Origin: Streptomyces sp. NBC_01353
GTDB lineage: Bacteria; Actinomycetota; Actinomycetes; Streptomycetales; Streptomycetaceae
Direction: 5' to 3'
DNA length: 64,000 nt
Assembly (NCBI RefSeq): GCF_036237275.1
Contig: NZ_CP108352.1
Span: forward strand, 5,704,001 to 5,768,000
The translations under genes and the position numbers were made by a program. Below the pieces are notes generated by a model. The model was not told the origin of the DNA. It did no database searches and saw only the letters and a program-made list of their open reading frames with translations. Below, piece after piece: positions 1-9,838 of this stretch; the first letter of the stretch is position 1, and each line of letters starts with the position of its first letter.

Positions 1-2376
1 GGTCTCGGAGATGCCCTTGATCGAGGCGAAGTACTTCGCCGTGTACGGAGCGAGCAGCTCACGCTGGTCGGTCTGCACGAAGCCCCCGATCACCGCCTCC
101 TGCACGGCGTTCGCCAGCTTGTCGGACTCCACGACCGACGCCCAGGCCTCCGCCTTCGCCGCCTCCGTCGGACGCGCCGACCGCGCGGTCGCCGCATGGC
201 GCTCGCCCGCCGCGGTCTTGTCCCGCGCCAGCTCGGCCGCGATCTCCGGCTCGTCGAAACGCCCCGTCGCGGCGAGCCGCTGCACGAACGCCCAGCGCAG
301 CTCGGTGTCCACGGCCAGACCCTCGATGACCACGCTGCCGTCGAGGAGACCGGCGAGCACGTCCAGCTCCGCGTCCGTGCGGGCGGTCGCGGCGAACGCC
401 CGCGCCCACGCCAGCTGGTGGTCGCTCGCCGGCTCCGCCGCCCGCAGCTGCTCCTGCGCCGCCTGCGTCCATCGCGCCAGACCCGTCGCCCGCCACTCCG
501 GCGCCGCGTACAGGTCGAGGGCGGCCTTCACCTGGCCCTGCAGCGACTGCACCATGCCGATGTCGCTCTCCTTGGTGATACCGGAGAGGACGAGGTCCAG
601 ATAGTCGCGGGTGGCCAGCTCGCCGTCCCGCGTCATGTCCCAGGCCGAGGCCCAGCACAGCGCGCGCGGCAGCGACTCGGCGAAGTCCCCGAGGTGCGCG
701 GTCACGTTCTTCAGCGACACCTCGTCGAGGCGGACCTTGGCGTACGACAGGTCGTCGTCGTTGAGCAGCACGACCGCCGGACGCGCCTTGCCCGCCAGCT
801 GCGGTACGGCGGTCAGTTCGGCCGCCTCGACGTCCAGCTCGACCCGGTCGGTGCGGACCAGCTTGCCCGCCGCGTCCAGGTCGTAGAAGCCGATCGCGAT
901 CCGGTGCGGACGCAGCGTCGACTCGCCCTTGGCGCCGGCGGGCAGCGCCGGGGCCTCCTGCTTGACGGCGAAGGAGGTGATGACACCGTTCTCGTCGGTC
1001 TCGATCTCCGGACGCAGGATGTTGATGCCGGCCGTCTCCAGCCACAGCTTCGACCAGGCCTTCAGATCACGCCCGGAGGTCTCCTCCAGCGCGCCGAGCA
1101 GGTCCGACAGACGTGTGTTCCCGAAGGCGTGCGCCTTGAAGTACGCCTGCACGCCCTTGAAGAACTCGTCCTGGCCGACGTACGCCACCAGCTGCTTCAG
1201 GACCGAGGCGCCCTTGGCGTAGGTGATGCCGTCGAAGTTGACCAGCACGTCCTCGAGATCGTTGATCTCGGCCATGATCGGGTGCGTGGACGGCAGCTGG
1301 TCCTGGCGGTACGCCCAGGTCTTCTCCGCGTTGGCGAAGGTCGTCCAGGCGTTCGGCCAGCGGGTGCCCTCCACGGAGGCCTGGCAGGCGACCGAGGTGA
1401 AGGTCGCGAACGACTCGTTCAGCCACAGGTCGTTCCACCACTCCATGGTGACCAGGTCGCCGAACCACATGTGCGCGAGCTCGTGCAGGATCGTCTCGGC
1501 CCGGCGCTCGTACGCCGCGTCCGTCACCTTCGAGCGGAAGACGTACTGGTCGCGGATGGTCACCGCGCCCGCGTTCTCCATCGCGCCCGCGTTGAACTCC
1601 GGGACGAAGAGCTGGTCGTACTTGGCGAAGGGGTAGTCGTACGCGAACTTCTCCTGGAACCAGTCGAAGCCCTGGCGCGTGACGTCGAAGATGTGGTCCG
1701 AGTCGAGGAACTCGGCCAGCGACGGACGGCAGTAGATGCCGAGCGGGACGGTCTGCCCGTCCTTCTCGTAGGAGGAGTGCACCGAGTGGTACGGGCCCAC
1801 GATCAGCGCGGTGATGTACGTCGAGATCCGCGGGGTGGGGTCGAAGACCCACACGTCGTCCTTGGGCTCCGGCGTCGGCGAGTTGGAGATCACCGTCCAG
1901 CCGCTCGGTGCCTTCACGGTGAACTGGAAGGTCGCCTTCAGATCCGGCTGCTCGAAGGAGGCGAAGACGCGGCGGGCGTCCGGCACCTCGAACTGGGTGT
2001 AGAGATACGCCTGGTCGTCGACCGGGTCGACGAACCTGTGCAGTCCCTCACCGGTGTTCGTGTACGCGCAGTCCGCGACGACCTTCAGCTCGTTCGGGCC
2101 CTGCTGCAGATGGGCCAGCGCGATCCGCGAGTCGCGGAACACGGCGGCGACGTCGAGCGCGTGGCCGTTGAGGACGACCTCGTGCACGGCGGGGGCGACG
2201 AGGTCGATGAAGGTCTCCGCACCGGCCTCGGCGGAATCGAAGCGGACGGTGGTGACGGACCGGTAGGTGCCGCCCTCCTGCGCACCGGAGAGGTCGAGGT
2301 CGACCTCGTACGCGTCCACGGTCAGCAGCTTCGCCCGCTGCTGCGCCTCTTCACGGGTCAGGTTTGTGCCAGGCAC
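1..2376 (-). CDS. pepN: Aminopeptidase N, M1 family (C-terminus cut by window edge)
   Basis: Zinc metallopeptidase that removes N-terminal residues from peptides in the cytoplasm. The visible part is 792 codons. The M1 zinc motif HELAH starts at H298, with the third ligand E321 in the NESF motif, and the metal site is followed by FGDLVTM. The start is a GTG preceded by GAGGAG eight bases upstream, and the N-terminus reads VPGTNLTREEAQ. The reading frame runs off the left edge, so the last residues of the C-terminal helical ERAP1-like domain are missing. A second, complete paralogue lies at 14115-16688 on the same strand with near-identical N-terminal layout, so the cell carries two M1 enzymes within 16 kb. 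Family assignment is secure; the substrate difference between the two copies is unknown. Confidence 0.95.
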   Translation of the reverse strand, partial: MPGTNLTREEAQQRAKLLTVDAYEVDLDLSGAQEGGTYRSVTTVRFDSAEAGAETFIDLVAPAVHEVVLNGHALDVAAVFRDSRIALAHLQQGPNELKVVADCAYTNTGEGLHRFVDPVDDQAYLYTQFEVPDARRVFASFEQPDLKATFQFTVKAPSGWTVISNSPTPEPKDDVWVFDPTPRISTYITALIVGPYHSVHSSYEKDGQTVPLGIYCRPSLAEFLDSDHIFDVTRQGFDWFQEKFAYDYPFAKYDQLFVPEFNAGAMENAGAVTIRDQYVFRSKVTDAAYERRAETILHELAHMWFGDLVTMEWWNDLWLNESFATFTSVACQASVEGTRWPNAWTTFANAEKTWAYRQDQLPSTHPIMAEINDLEDVLVNFDGITYAKGASVLKQLVAYVGQDEFFKGVQAYFKAHAFGNTRLSDLLGALEETSGRDLKAWSKLWLETAGINILRPEIETDENGVITSFAVKQEAPALPAGAKGESTLRPHRIAIGFYDLDAAGKLVRTDRVELDVEAAELTAVPQLAGKARPAVVLLNDDDLSYAKVRLDEVSLKNVTAHLGDFAESLPRALCWASAWDMTRDGELATRDYLDLVLSGITKESDIGMVQSLQGQVKAALDLYAAPEWRATGLARWTQAAQEQLRAAEPASDHQLAWARAFAATARTDAELDVLAGLLDGSVVIEGLAVDTELRWAFVQRLAATGRFDEPEIAAELARDKTAAGERHAATARSARPTEAAKAEAWASVVESDKLANAVQEAVIGGFVQTDQRELLAPYTAKYFASIKGISET

Positions 2377-2428
2377 CCGGTCAACTCCTCGGTTTCGTGA
2401 CGTTTGGCTCATCCTTCCACGCCGTACC

Positions 2429-3691
2429 TCAGCGCCGCACCGCACATTTCCATGGTCCGTCCCCGCTGATCCGCAGCAGTCCGGGACCGGGCACGGGCGC
2501 GCTGACACGGACCTCGCCGATCTCGTTGACCAGGAGGTCCTGGTCCTCCGCGTCGTACTCCGGCTCCCTCGGCGGGGTGTGCTGATGGACGGTGAAGTTG
2601 GACTCGCCGTGATGGAAGAAGTCGAGGACACCGGGCGGCCCGTCGTAGACGACGAGGTCGTGGGCGTTGCCCTCGATATGGCTCTCGAAACGGCGGGCGT
2701 GGGTGAGGGGGAGGACCCGCAGGGTCCAGGGGGTGTCCGCCTCGACCCGCAGCGTCAGCGGCCGGCCGCGCGGGACGAGCGCGACGGTACGGGCGCGGAC
2801 GTCGTCCTCGTACGCCATGAGCAGATAGTCCTCCGCGCGGCCGTACGCGTCGCAGGACTCGATGGTGGTGGAGATCGAGTGGTACGACTCGATCTCCAGG
2901 AGCGCCCAGCCCGGCGGGAGGGAGGTGTCGCACTGCACGGTCTCCTTGCCGCGCCCCTGGTGGACAGAGGGGCGGAAGTCGGTGGAGAACGGGTCGACGG
3001 CGACCGGGACCGGGGAGTGGGCGGCGCCCATGGCCGGCACGGGGGCCGCGTACCCCGGACCCGGGACCGGCGGCGGGGCGGGGGTGACATAACCCGGACC
3101 CGGGACCGGCGGCGGGGCGGGGGTGACATAACCCGGGCCCGGGATCGGCGGCGGCGGGGCCTCCACCACGATGCCGAAGTCCGTCGCGAGGCCGGCGAGC
3201 CCGGAGGCGTACCCCTGCCCCACGGCACGGAACCGCCAGCCGCCCTCCCGCCGGTAGAACTCGCCGAAGACGAACGCCGTCTCCGTCGTCGCGTCCCCGA
3301 TCGCGAAGTACGCCACCGGTGCGCCCGCCAGGTCCGTGACCCGCACGTCCAGCGACAGCATCTGCCCGAACGTCCCGCCGTCCGCGGAGGCGGCGACGAC
3401 CACGCGCTCGATGGCGGGCTCCACGCGCGCCAGGTCCAGCCACAGCCAGTCCGCGGCCGCGTCGCCGGGCGCGCCGGGCGCCGACTTGCCCAGATGCCGC
3501 ACCGTGCCCGAGGGGTGCTCGACATGGTTGTAGAAGACGAGATCCGCGTCCCCCCGCACCCGTCCACCCGCGTCGAGCAGCAGCGCCGAGACATCCACAT
3601 CGAGCGTCCCCGGCACGGCCTGCCAGGCGACGGCGACCTGGAGGGCCTGGGCGGGCACCGCGATGTTGGCGCCCTTGGGTATCTGGGTCAT
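2429..3691 (-). CDS. TerD-family protein with Pro/Gly repeat linker and C-terminal domain
   Basis: 420 residues. The N-terminal ~190 residues look like a TerD domain (calcium-binding, tellurite-resistance/stress family): they begin MTQIPKGANIAVP and carry the typical FYNH and FAIGDATTETAFVFGEFYRR segments. A linker follows with three copies of a 13-residue unit of the form PPPVPGPGYVTPA. The C-terminal ~200 residues form a second, probably beta-rich domain that I do not recognise, ending in WKCAVRR. TerD proteins in Actinobacteria are linked to stress responses and differentiation, but the biochemical role of this one is unknown. AGGA stands eight bases before the ATG. It is encoded just upstream of pepN on the same strand (52-base gap), so co-transcription is possible. 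The multi-domain form is longer than a bare TerD (~190 residues). Confidence 0.85.
   Translation of the reverse strand: MTQIPKGANIAVPAQALQVAVAWQAVPGTLDVDVSALLLDAGGRVRGDADLVFYNHVEHPSGTVRHLGKSAPGAPGDAAADWLWLDLARVEPAIERVVVAASADGGTFGQMLSLDVRVTDLAGAPVAYFAIGDATTETAFVFGEFYRREGGWRFRAVGQGYASGLAGLATDFGIVVEAPPPPIPGPGYVTPAPPPVPGPGYVTPAPPPVPGPGYAAPVPAMGAAHSPVPVAVDPFSTDFRPSVHQGRGKETVQCDTSLPPGWALLEIESYHSISTTIESCDAYGRAEDYLLMAYEDDVRARTVALVPRGRPLTLRVEADTPWTLRVLPLTHARRFESHIEGNAHDLVVYDGPPGVLDFFHHGESNFTVHQHTPPREPEYDAEDQDLLVNEIGEVRVSAPVPGPGLLRISGDGPWKCAVRR
3052..3168 (-). repeat. 39-bp tandem repeat, three copies, in the TerD-like gene
   Basis: Three head-to-tail 39-bp units encode PPPVPGPGYVTPA-type 13-mers. The first two copies are almost identical in DNA and the third has drifted. 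They form the flexible linker between the TerD domain and the C-terminal domain. Copy number could vary by slippage without breaking the frame, because the unit is a multiple of three. Confidence 0.9.
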
Positions 3692-3804
3692 GCTGCGGAT
3701 CCTGTCATCCCGGGGCCCGGCTTCGAACGCGTTGTCCGAATTCCGCCGGGGGACGACGCGGGGACGACACAGCGCCGCCGCGAGGACGTCGCGGGAATGC
3801 AGCA

Positions 3805-3829
3805 GGGGCGGCCGGATCCCGGCCGCCCC
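3805..3829 (-). terminator. Hairpin terminator after asd
   Basis: A perfect 11-bp G+C stem (3805-3815 with 3819-3829) and a three-base loop lie 19 bases past the asd stop codon. No clear U tract follows, which is usual in Streptomyces. Confidence 0.7.
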
Positions 3830-3847
3830 CGCGTCTGTCGAACCCGA

Positions 3848-5059
<1,212 letters not shown>

Positions 5060-8000
5060 TTACGGAGTGACCTTGCCGATCACCACGCTGCCGGCGCCCG
5101 CGACCGTGCCGCGCGCGTTCAGCAGCTGGACCTCGCCGAAGAACTGCCGGCCCTCGGGCGCGGCACCGGTGACGAGCACCTCGGCGCCGACCTTGGCGGT
5201 CGCGCCGTTGGCCAGCGGGTAGCTCTGGGCCGCGTCGACCTGGACGCTGCCGAGCGCCGCCGAGTAGTACACGTCCTTGTAGTCGAAGGTCGTGCCACCC
5301 TCGGCCTGCACCGAGTAGCCGTCGATCACCACGGTGTAGGTACCGGCGGCCGGCTTGACCAGCGAGACGGCCTCCTCCGAGTCGCCGTCCGCGGCCTGGC
5401 CCACCTGCACGCCGTCGCGCAGGACCGTCAGGTCGAGGTCGGCGGCCTTGTCGGAGGTGTTGCCGATCGAGATGTCGAGCCGGTCGACACCCTCACCGAT
5501 GGTGACGGTCTTCGTCTGCTGCTCGTGGTGCTTGATCGTCGGCGTCTCGGCCTTCAGGGAGCCCAGCGGGCCGCCCTTCAGCTTGCCGTCGAGGCCGGCG
5601 AACTTGTTCGTGACCGTCCACTCGACCGCGGCCGGAGTGCCGACCTTCGCCTCGGCGACGGTCTGCACCGCCGGGTCGAAGTTCGCACCGAGCACCGAGA
5701 CGTCCAGCTTGAACGGGTTGTCCAGGTCGGGCGACGTACGGCGGGACTCGACCTCGATCTCCCAGACGCCCGGCGTCGGGTTGGCGTACGAACGCAGGTC
5801 CGCACGGCAGCCGTTGCCCGGGTTGTAGTGCGGGTAGCACACGTTGGACGCGGTGGACTCGAAGGCCACGCCGTACGGGTGGATCGAGATGAACCGGGTC
5901 TGGCTCTTCTCCTTCAGACCACCGAGGGCGACCTCGAGGGTCTTCGCGCCCTGCGGCACGGTCACGAAGTACGACTTGTGGCTGTTGCGCTGGACCGAGC
6001 CGGACGCCGAGACGGCGTAGCCGGGCGCGGCCAGGTCGCTCGCGACGACCGAGGTGGCGAGGATCTGCTTGTCCACTCCCTCGGTGCGGTCGTCGTCGGC
6101 CTCCAGGATCACGCTGTGCACACCGGCCGAGGTCGGCCGGGCCTGGATCTTGACGGTGACCGGCTTGTTCAGCGGCAGGGCGATCTCGTCGTCGCCGAGG
6201 ATCCGGAAGGTGCCGTCGTTGTACTTCAGCTCCAGCTCGTGCTCGATGGCCCGGTTCGGGCCGGTCGTGCGCGTGATGGTGACGTCGTAGACCTTCTTCT
6301 GGCCGACCTTGAGGCCGCCCTCACGGTCGTACACACCGGTGCCGGTGTGCGGAGCCGGGAAGATGGCGGTGTCGACCGGGGCCTCGACCTTGTACTCGTG
6401 CGCCGTTGCGCCGTCCTTGATCGACTCCCAGGCGTCGTTGATGTCGATCAGACCCGAGCCCTGCTCGTGGGCCGCGACACCGGAGATCCGGTGGGCGGTC
6501 GAGGTGAGCGCGGTGCGCAGGCTGAGCGGCGAGAGCTCGATGCGCTTCTGCTTCGCGGCGGAGAGCAGCAGCGCGCTCGCGCCCGCGACCTGCGGGGAGG
6601 ACATCGAGGTGCCGTTGAGCATCCCGTAACCGGCGGGCAGCGCGTAGCCGGACTCGGGCACGCCGGCGCCGGCCTGCCAGGTCGGGATGGTGTTCACGGC
6701 CGAGCCCGGACCGGTGATGGTCGGGGTGAAGCCGCCGTCCTCACGCGGACCGCGCGAGGAGAAGGGGAACATGGCGTACGACTTGGTGACGGCCGAGCCG
6801 TAGTTGGCGGCCCAGGTCGACTGGGAGATCGCCGCGCCGACCGAGACGACCTTGTCGGCCAGGCCGGGGTCGCCGATCGTGTTGATGCCCGGGCCGGAGT
6901 TGCCGGCCGAGATCACCAGCTGCACGCCGTACTGGTCGATCAGCCGGGTGTAGAGGCGGGCGCGGACGTTGTCGCCGTCGTTCTGCGCGGGCAGGCCGCC
7001 GATCGACATGTTGACGATGTCGACGCCACGGTTGACGACGAGGTCCGTCATGCCCTCGGTGAGGGCGGTGTTGGTGCAGCCGCCGGTCCACGTGCAGGCA
7101 CGCGAGGAGACGATCTTCGCGCCGGGCGCGGCGCCGTTCATCTTGCCGCCGAAGAGGCTGTGGGCGGCGGTGATGCCGGCGACGTGCGTGCCGTGGGAGG
7201 ACTCGACGACGCCGATGTTGACGAAGTCGGCCTTCTTGCCGACCCAGGTCCCGCCGAGCGGGTCCATCGCGACGTCCTTGCGGATCTCGACGACGAACGG
7301 CGTCTTCTCGACGACCTCGGTGGCCGGGTTGTCGGTACCGAAGTAGCCGATCTGGTACCCGTCCTTGTACGGCTTCATCGGCGCGTTGTCCGTGAAGTCG
7401 TTGTTCTGGTCGGTGTCGACGCGGACGGTGCCGGCGGCCGGGTCGTACAGCATGCCGAACAGGTCGGCCGTGTCGCCGTCGCGGTTGATGTCACCGGCCG
7501 GGTCGCCGCCCGCGGTGATCGCCTCGTTGAAGCGGTTGAACTGGTAGGAGCCCTCGGGCGCCTTCCAGGACTGCGAGGAGGCGGTGAAGACGGGGCCGGC
7601 GACCGGCGTGATCTGGGCGCGCCAGGTGCCGTCGCCCTCGGTCAGCGGGTCGGTGGCGGTGACCCAGTCGACGATCTTGCGCTCGCCGGTGGTGGTCTTC
7701 TGCAGCGCCGGGTGGCCCAGGTCGACACCGGAGTCGAGGATGCCGATGGTCACACCGCGGCCGTCGGCCTTGGGGTGGTCCTCGACGAAGTCGACCGCGC
7801 CCGTCTCGTGGGACGGGTTGTACGGGTTCTTCGCCGGGGTGCTCTTGCCCGGGGCCGGGTAGGTCCGGGTGACGGTCGTGCCGTCGACGGGGCCGGTGGC
7901 GCCCGCGTCCGGGGTCGGGTCGTCCAGCTTGATCTCGGCCTGGAGGTCGATCGACTGGACCGAGGAGAGCTTGGCGGCCGCCGCGATGGCGGCCTCCGCC

Positions 8001-8377
8001 TTGGCGGTCGGGATGGTGGCGCGGACGTAGCCGAGCTTGTCGTCCTGCCTGCCGACCGAGGCGCCCTGGACGGCGTCGAGCTGGCCGGCGACCTGCTCGG
8101 TGGCGTCGGGGGCGGTGGCGACGAGGATCGTCACGTTCTTCTCGCCGGCCGCCTCGGCCTCGGTGAGGCGCTGGGCGTCCGTCGGGCCGAGCTTGTCGGC
8201 GGAGTCGGCGGACTTGACCGGGGGAGTGGTCGCCGGGTCGTCGGCGGCCAGGACCGGAGCAGCACCGGCCGCGATGAGCGCGGTCACAAGTCCGGCGGCG
8301 GCGGCGATGCGAGCCGCGCGTCTGTGCCCGGGGGTCGAGCGCCCGGGTATGGAGCTCTGAGATTCGGGGGTGGTCAT
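5060..8377 (-). CDS. Secreted subtilisin-like serine protease (S8 family)
   Basis: 1105-residue exported protease. Residues 1-45 form a signal peptide: arginines near 19-20, a hydrophobic stretch, then cleavage near APVLA/ADD. An inhibitor-I9-like propeptide probably fills ~60-150. The subtilase catalytic triad is D215 (ILDSGVDLGHP), H395 (SSHGTHVAG) and S591 (NGTSMSSP). The D-to-H distance of 180 residues is much longer than in a minimal subtilisin, so there is an insertion between them. About 480 residues follow the serine and look like beta-sandwich domains of the kind found in large Streptomyces subtilases. Its job is probably extracellular protein degradation during growth or development, which is inference. 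Monocistronic: divergent spacing on one side and its own hairpin at 5012-5043. Confidence 0.93.
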   Translation of the reverse strand: MTTPESQSSIPGRSTPGHRRAARIAAAAGLVTALIAAGAAPVLAADDPATTPPVKSADSADKLGPTDAQRLTEAEAAGEKNVTILVATAPDATEQVAGQLDAVQGASVGRQDDKLGYVRATIPTAKAEAAIAAAAKLSSVQSIDLQAEIKLDDPTPDAGATGPVDGTTVTRTYPAPGKSTPAKNPYNPSHETGAVDFVEDHPKADGRGVTIGILDSGVDLGHPALQKTTTGERKIVDWVTATDPLTEGDGTWRAQITPVAGPVFTASSQSWKAPEGSYQFNRFNEAITAGGDPAGDINRDGDTADLFGMLYDPAAGTVRVDTDQNNDFTDNAPMKPYKDGYQIGYFGTDNPATEVVEKTPFVVEIRKDVAMDPLGGTWVGKKADFVNIGVVESSHGTHVAGITAAHSLFGGKMNGAAPGAKIVSSRACTWTGGCTNTALTEGMTDLVVNRGVDIVNMSIGGLPAQNDGDNVRARLYTRLIDQYGVQLVISAGNSGPGINTIGDPGLADKVVSVGAAISQSTWAANYGSAVTKSYAMFPFSSRGPREDGGFTPTITGPGSAVNTIPTWQAGAGVPESGYALPAGYGMLNGTSMSSPQVAGASALLLSAAKQKRIELSPLSLRTALTSTAHRISGVAAHEQGSGLIDINDAWESIKDGATAHEYKVEAPVDTAIFPAPHTGTGVYDREGGLKVGQKKVYDVTITRTTGPNRAIEHELELKYNDGTFRILGDDEIALPLNKPVTVKIQARPTSAGVHSVILEADDDRTEGVDKQILATSVVASDLAAPGYAVSASGSVQRNSHKSYFVTVPQGAKTLEVALGGLKEKSQTRFISIHPYGVAFESTASNVCYPHYNPGNGCRADLRSYANPTPGVWEIEVESRRTSPDLDNPFKLDVSVLGANFDPAVQTVAEAKVGTPAAVEWTVTNKFAGLDGKLKGGPLGSLKAETPTIKHHEQQTKTVTIGEGVDRLDISIGNTSDKAADLDLTVLRDGVQVGQAADGDSEEAVSLVKPAAGTYTVVIDGYSVQAEGGTTFDYKDVYYSAALGSVQVDAAQSYPLANGATAKVGAEVLVTGAAPEGRQFFGEVQLLNARGTVAGAGSVVIGKVTP

Positions 8378-8529
8378 TTACATCCCTGTTTGTGAAAGAA
8401 GAGGGTCCGGATTTCGGTACCGGATGACCGCTCAGCCAATCGCAAGTGACAGGGGTTTGTGGAGGGTTGTCGACGGCGGTTTACGGCCGTGGCATACATC
8501 CGCCACCGCGCGAGACACGCCATAGAGAG

Positions 8530-8556
8530 CGAATCGCCCCGAAGGGGGGCGATTCG
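8530..8556 (-). terminator. Hairpin terminator after the CGNR gene
   Basis: A perfect 11-bp stem (8530-8540 with 8546-8556) and a five-base loop lie 19 bases beyond the CGNR stop codon. The remaining bases up to the protease start at 8377 should hold the protease promoter; I could not pick a convincing -10/-35 pair. Confidence 0.75.
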
Positions 8557-8574
8557 ACTCGCGTGTACTGCTGG

Positions 8575-9117
8575 TTAGTTGTCCTTTGTACGGGCGTAGT
8601 GGCGCGAGGCCTTGGCCCGGTTGCCGCACGTCGTCATCGAGCACCAGCGCCGCGTGCCGTTCCGCGAGGTGTCGAAGAAGTGCAGGATGCACGCCTCGTG
8701 GGCGCACGCCCGGATGCGGTCCGGCGCGGTGCGCAGCAGATCCAGGTAGTCGCGGGCGGCGGTCCAGGCCGGACCCCAGGCGGCGTCCTTGAACTCCGGC
8801 TCCTCGCCCGGTCCCTCGGGCGTGAGTGTGGCGCGGATGCGGCCGTGCCAAAGGACGGCGTCGACGCGCGCGACGGCGGCGGGGTCGCCCGGCGCGTCGG
8901 CGAGGGCGAGCAGCGCGTCGCGGGCGGCGAGCGTGTGGCGGAGGGTCGTCGCGTCGGTGGTGAAGCGCCCGTCGAGCCCGTTCGAGGCGAGCCAGACGCC
9001 CAGGCCGTCGGTGTCCGCGAGCAGGTCCTGGCGTACCCCGTCCGACATCCAGCGGGTGTTGAGCAGGTCGAGCGAGACGGGCTCGCCGAGCAGGGGCCGC
9101 GGATCGGAAACGGTCAT
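8575..9117 (-). CDS. CGNR zinc-finger (ABATE-type) putative regulator
   Basis: 180 residues. The N-terminal ~120 residues match the stress-associated, ABATE-like fold, starting with PVSLDLLNTRW. The C-terminus carries the CGNR zinc finger: cysteines in RACAHEAC and in WCSMTTCGNRAK. Proteins of this type are thought to be DNA-binding regulators; few have been studied. It is divergent from a glyoxalase-fold gene, with 118 bases between the starts that contain a perfect 11-bp inverted repeat. That arrangement suggests it controls itself and its neighbour. GAGGAGG precedes the ATG by nine bases. Regulatory function is inferred from family and context. Confidence 0.85.
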   Translation of the reverse strand: MTVSDPRPLLGEPVSLDLLNTRWMSDGVRQDLLADTDGLGVWLASNGLDGRFTTDATTLRHTLAARDALLALADAPGDPAAVARVDAVLWHGRIRATLTPEGPGEEPEFKDAAWGPAWTAARDYLDLLRTAPDRIRACAHEACILHFFDTSRNGTRRWCSMTTCGNRAKASRHYARTKDN

Positions 9118-9179
9118 GGCGGACGCCCTCCTCGAAGAACTAACCCCTCAAGGTTACGTGACCGGTTGCGCGATCGGGT

Positions 9180-9213
9180 GGCTAACCTCTAAAGTCGAAT
9201 TAAGAGGTTAGCC
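9180..9213. promoter_or_regulatory. Candidate operator between the CGNR and VOC genes
   Basis: Perfect inverted repeat: GGCTAACCTCT at 9180-9190 and its complement at 9203-9213, with an A+T-rich 12-base spacer. A related partial copy (CTAACCCCTCAAGGTTA) lies at 9140-9156, nearer the CGNR start. The site is 22 bases before the VOC start, where a repressor would block transcription. Binding by the CGNR protein is inference. Confidence 0.6.
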
Positions 9214-9235
9214 AATCGATCAGAGGGGAACCGCC

Positions 9236-9691
9236 ATGTCGGCGATCGGAACGCTGAACACCGGCCACATCGGGCTCAACGTCACGGACCTGGAGCGCTC
9301 GCTCGGCTTCTACGCGGACGTCCTGGGCTTCGAGCTGCTCCGCGAGGGCAAGGAGGACGACCGTCGGTTCGCGCTCCTGGGCCAGGGCGGCCGGCTGGTC
9401 CTCACGCTCTGGCAGCAGGCGGAGGACGCGTACGACTCCGGCCGCGCGGGCCTGCACCACCTCGCCTTCGAGGCCGAGTCGATCGACCGGGTGAGGACGG
9501 CGGAGACGGCCCTGAAGGAGCGCGGCACCTCCTTCGCCTACGAGGGCGTGGTCCCCCACGCCGAGGGTGCCTCCTCCGGCGGCATCTTCTTCCACGACCC
9601 GGACGGCACCCGCCTGGAGATCTTCGCCCCGACGGGCGCGGAGAGCACGGAAGCCCCGGTCGAGAACGCCCCCACCTGCGGCTTCTTCTAG
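9236..9691 (+). CDS. VOC-family (glyoxalase/bleomycin-resistance fold) protein
   Basis: 151 residues, one full vicinal-oxygen-chelate domain of two beta-alpha-beta-beta-beta modules. Likely metal ligands are the histidine of NTGHIGLNV near residue 9, the histidine pair in GLHHLAFE, and the glutamate in GTRLEIF. Members are glyoxalases, extradiol dioxygenases, epimerases or antibiotic-binding proteins; the sequence does not settle which. It is divergent from the CGNR gene with a palindrome in the shared promoter, so it may respond to the toxic compound it handles. AGGGG stands before the ATG. Confidence 0.88.
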   Translation: MSAIGTLNTGHIGLNVTDLERSLGFYADVLGFELLREGKEDDRRFALLGQGGRLVLTLWQQAEDAYDSGRAGLHHLAFEAESIDRVRTAETALKERGTSFAYEGVVPHAEGASSGGIFFHDPDGTRLEIFAPTGAESTEAPVENAPTCGFF

Positions 9692-9703
9692 CCGTCGACC
9701 GCC

Positions 9704-9772
9704 GTTGTGGGCATACGTTCCTCCCCCGGACCCCGTCCGGGGGTGCCCCCGGGCGGAACGGGTGGGCACAAC
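9704..9772. repeat. Dispersed palindromic element, copy 1, with terminator hairpin
   Basis: Imperfect palindrome that opens GTTGTGGGCATACGTTCC and closes GGAACGGGTGGGCACAAC. At its heart is a perfect 9-bp stem (9723-9731 with 9735-9743). It lies 13 bases after the VOC stop, so it can end that transcript. A second element with the same GGGCA..CGTTCC edge lies at 14044-14104. Confidence 0.6.
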
Positions 9773-9838
9773 ACCACGAACGCGCCCACCGCGCCAGGGC
9801 CCGCACCCCGGACCCGCACACGAAAGGACCTCCAGGAC

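Noticed and set aside
9180-9213. DmdR iron box
   Set aside because: The half-sites CTAACCT/AGGTTAG occur but in the opposite order and too far apart for the 19-bp iron box, so a different regulator is more likely.
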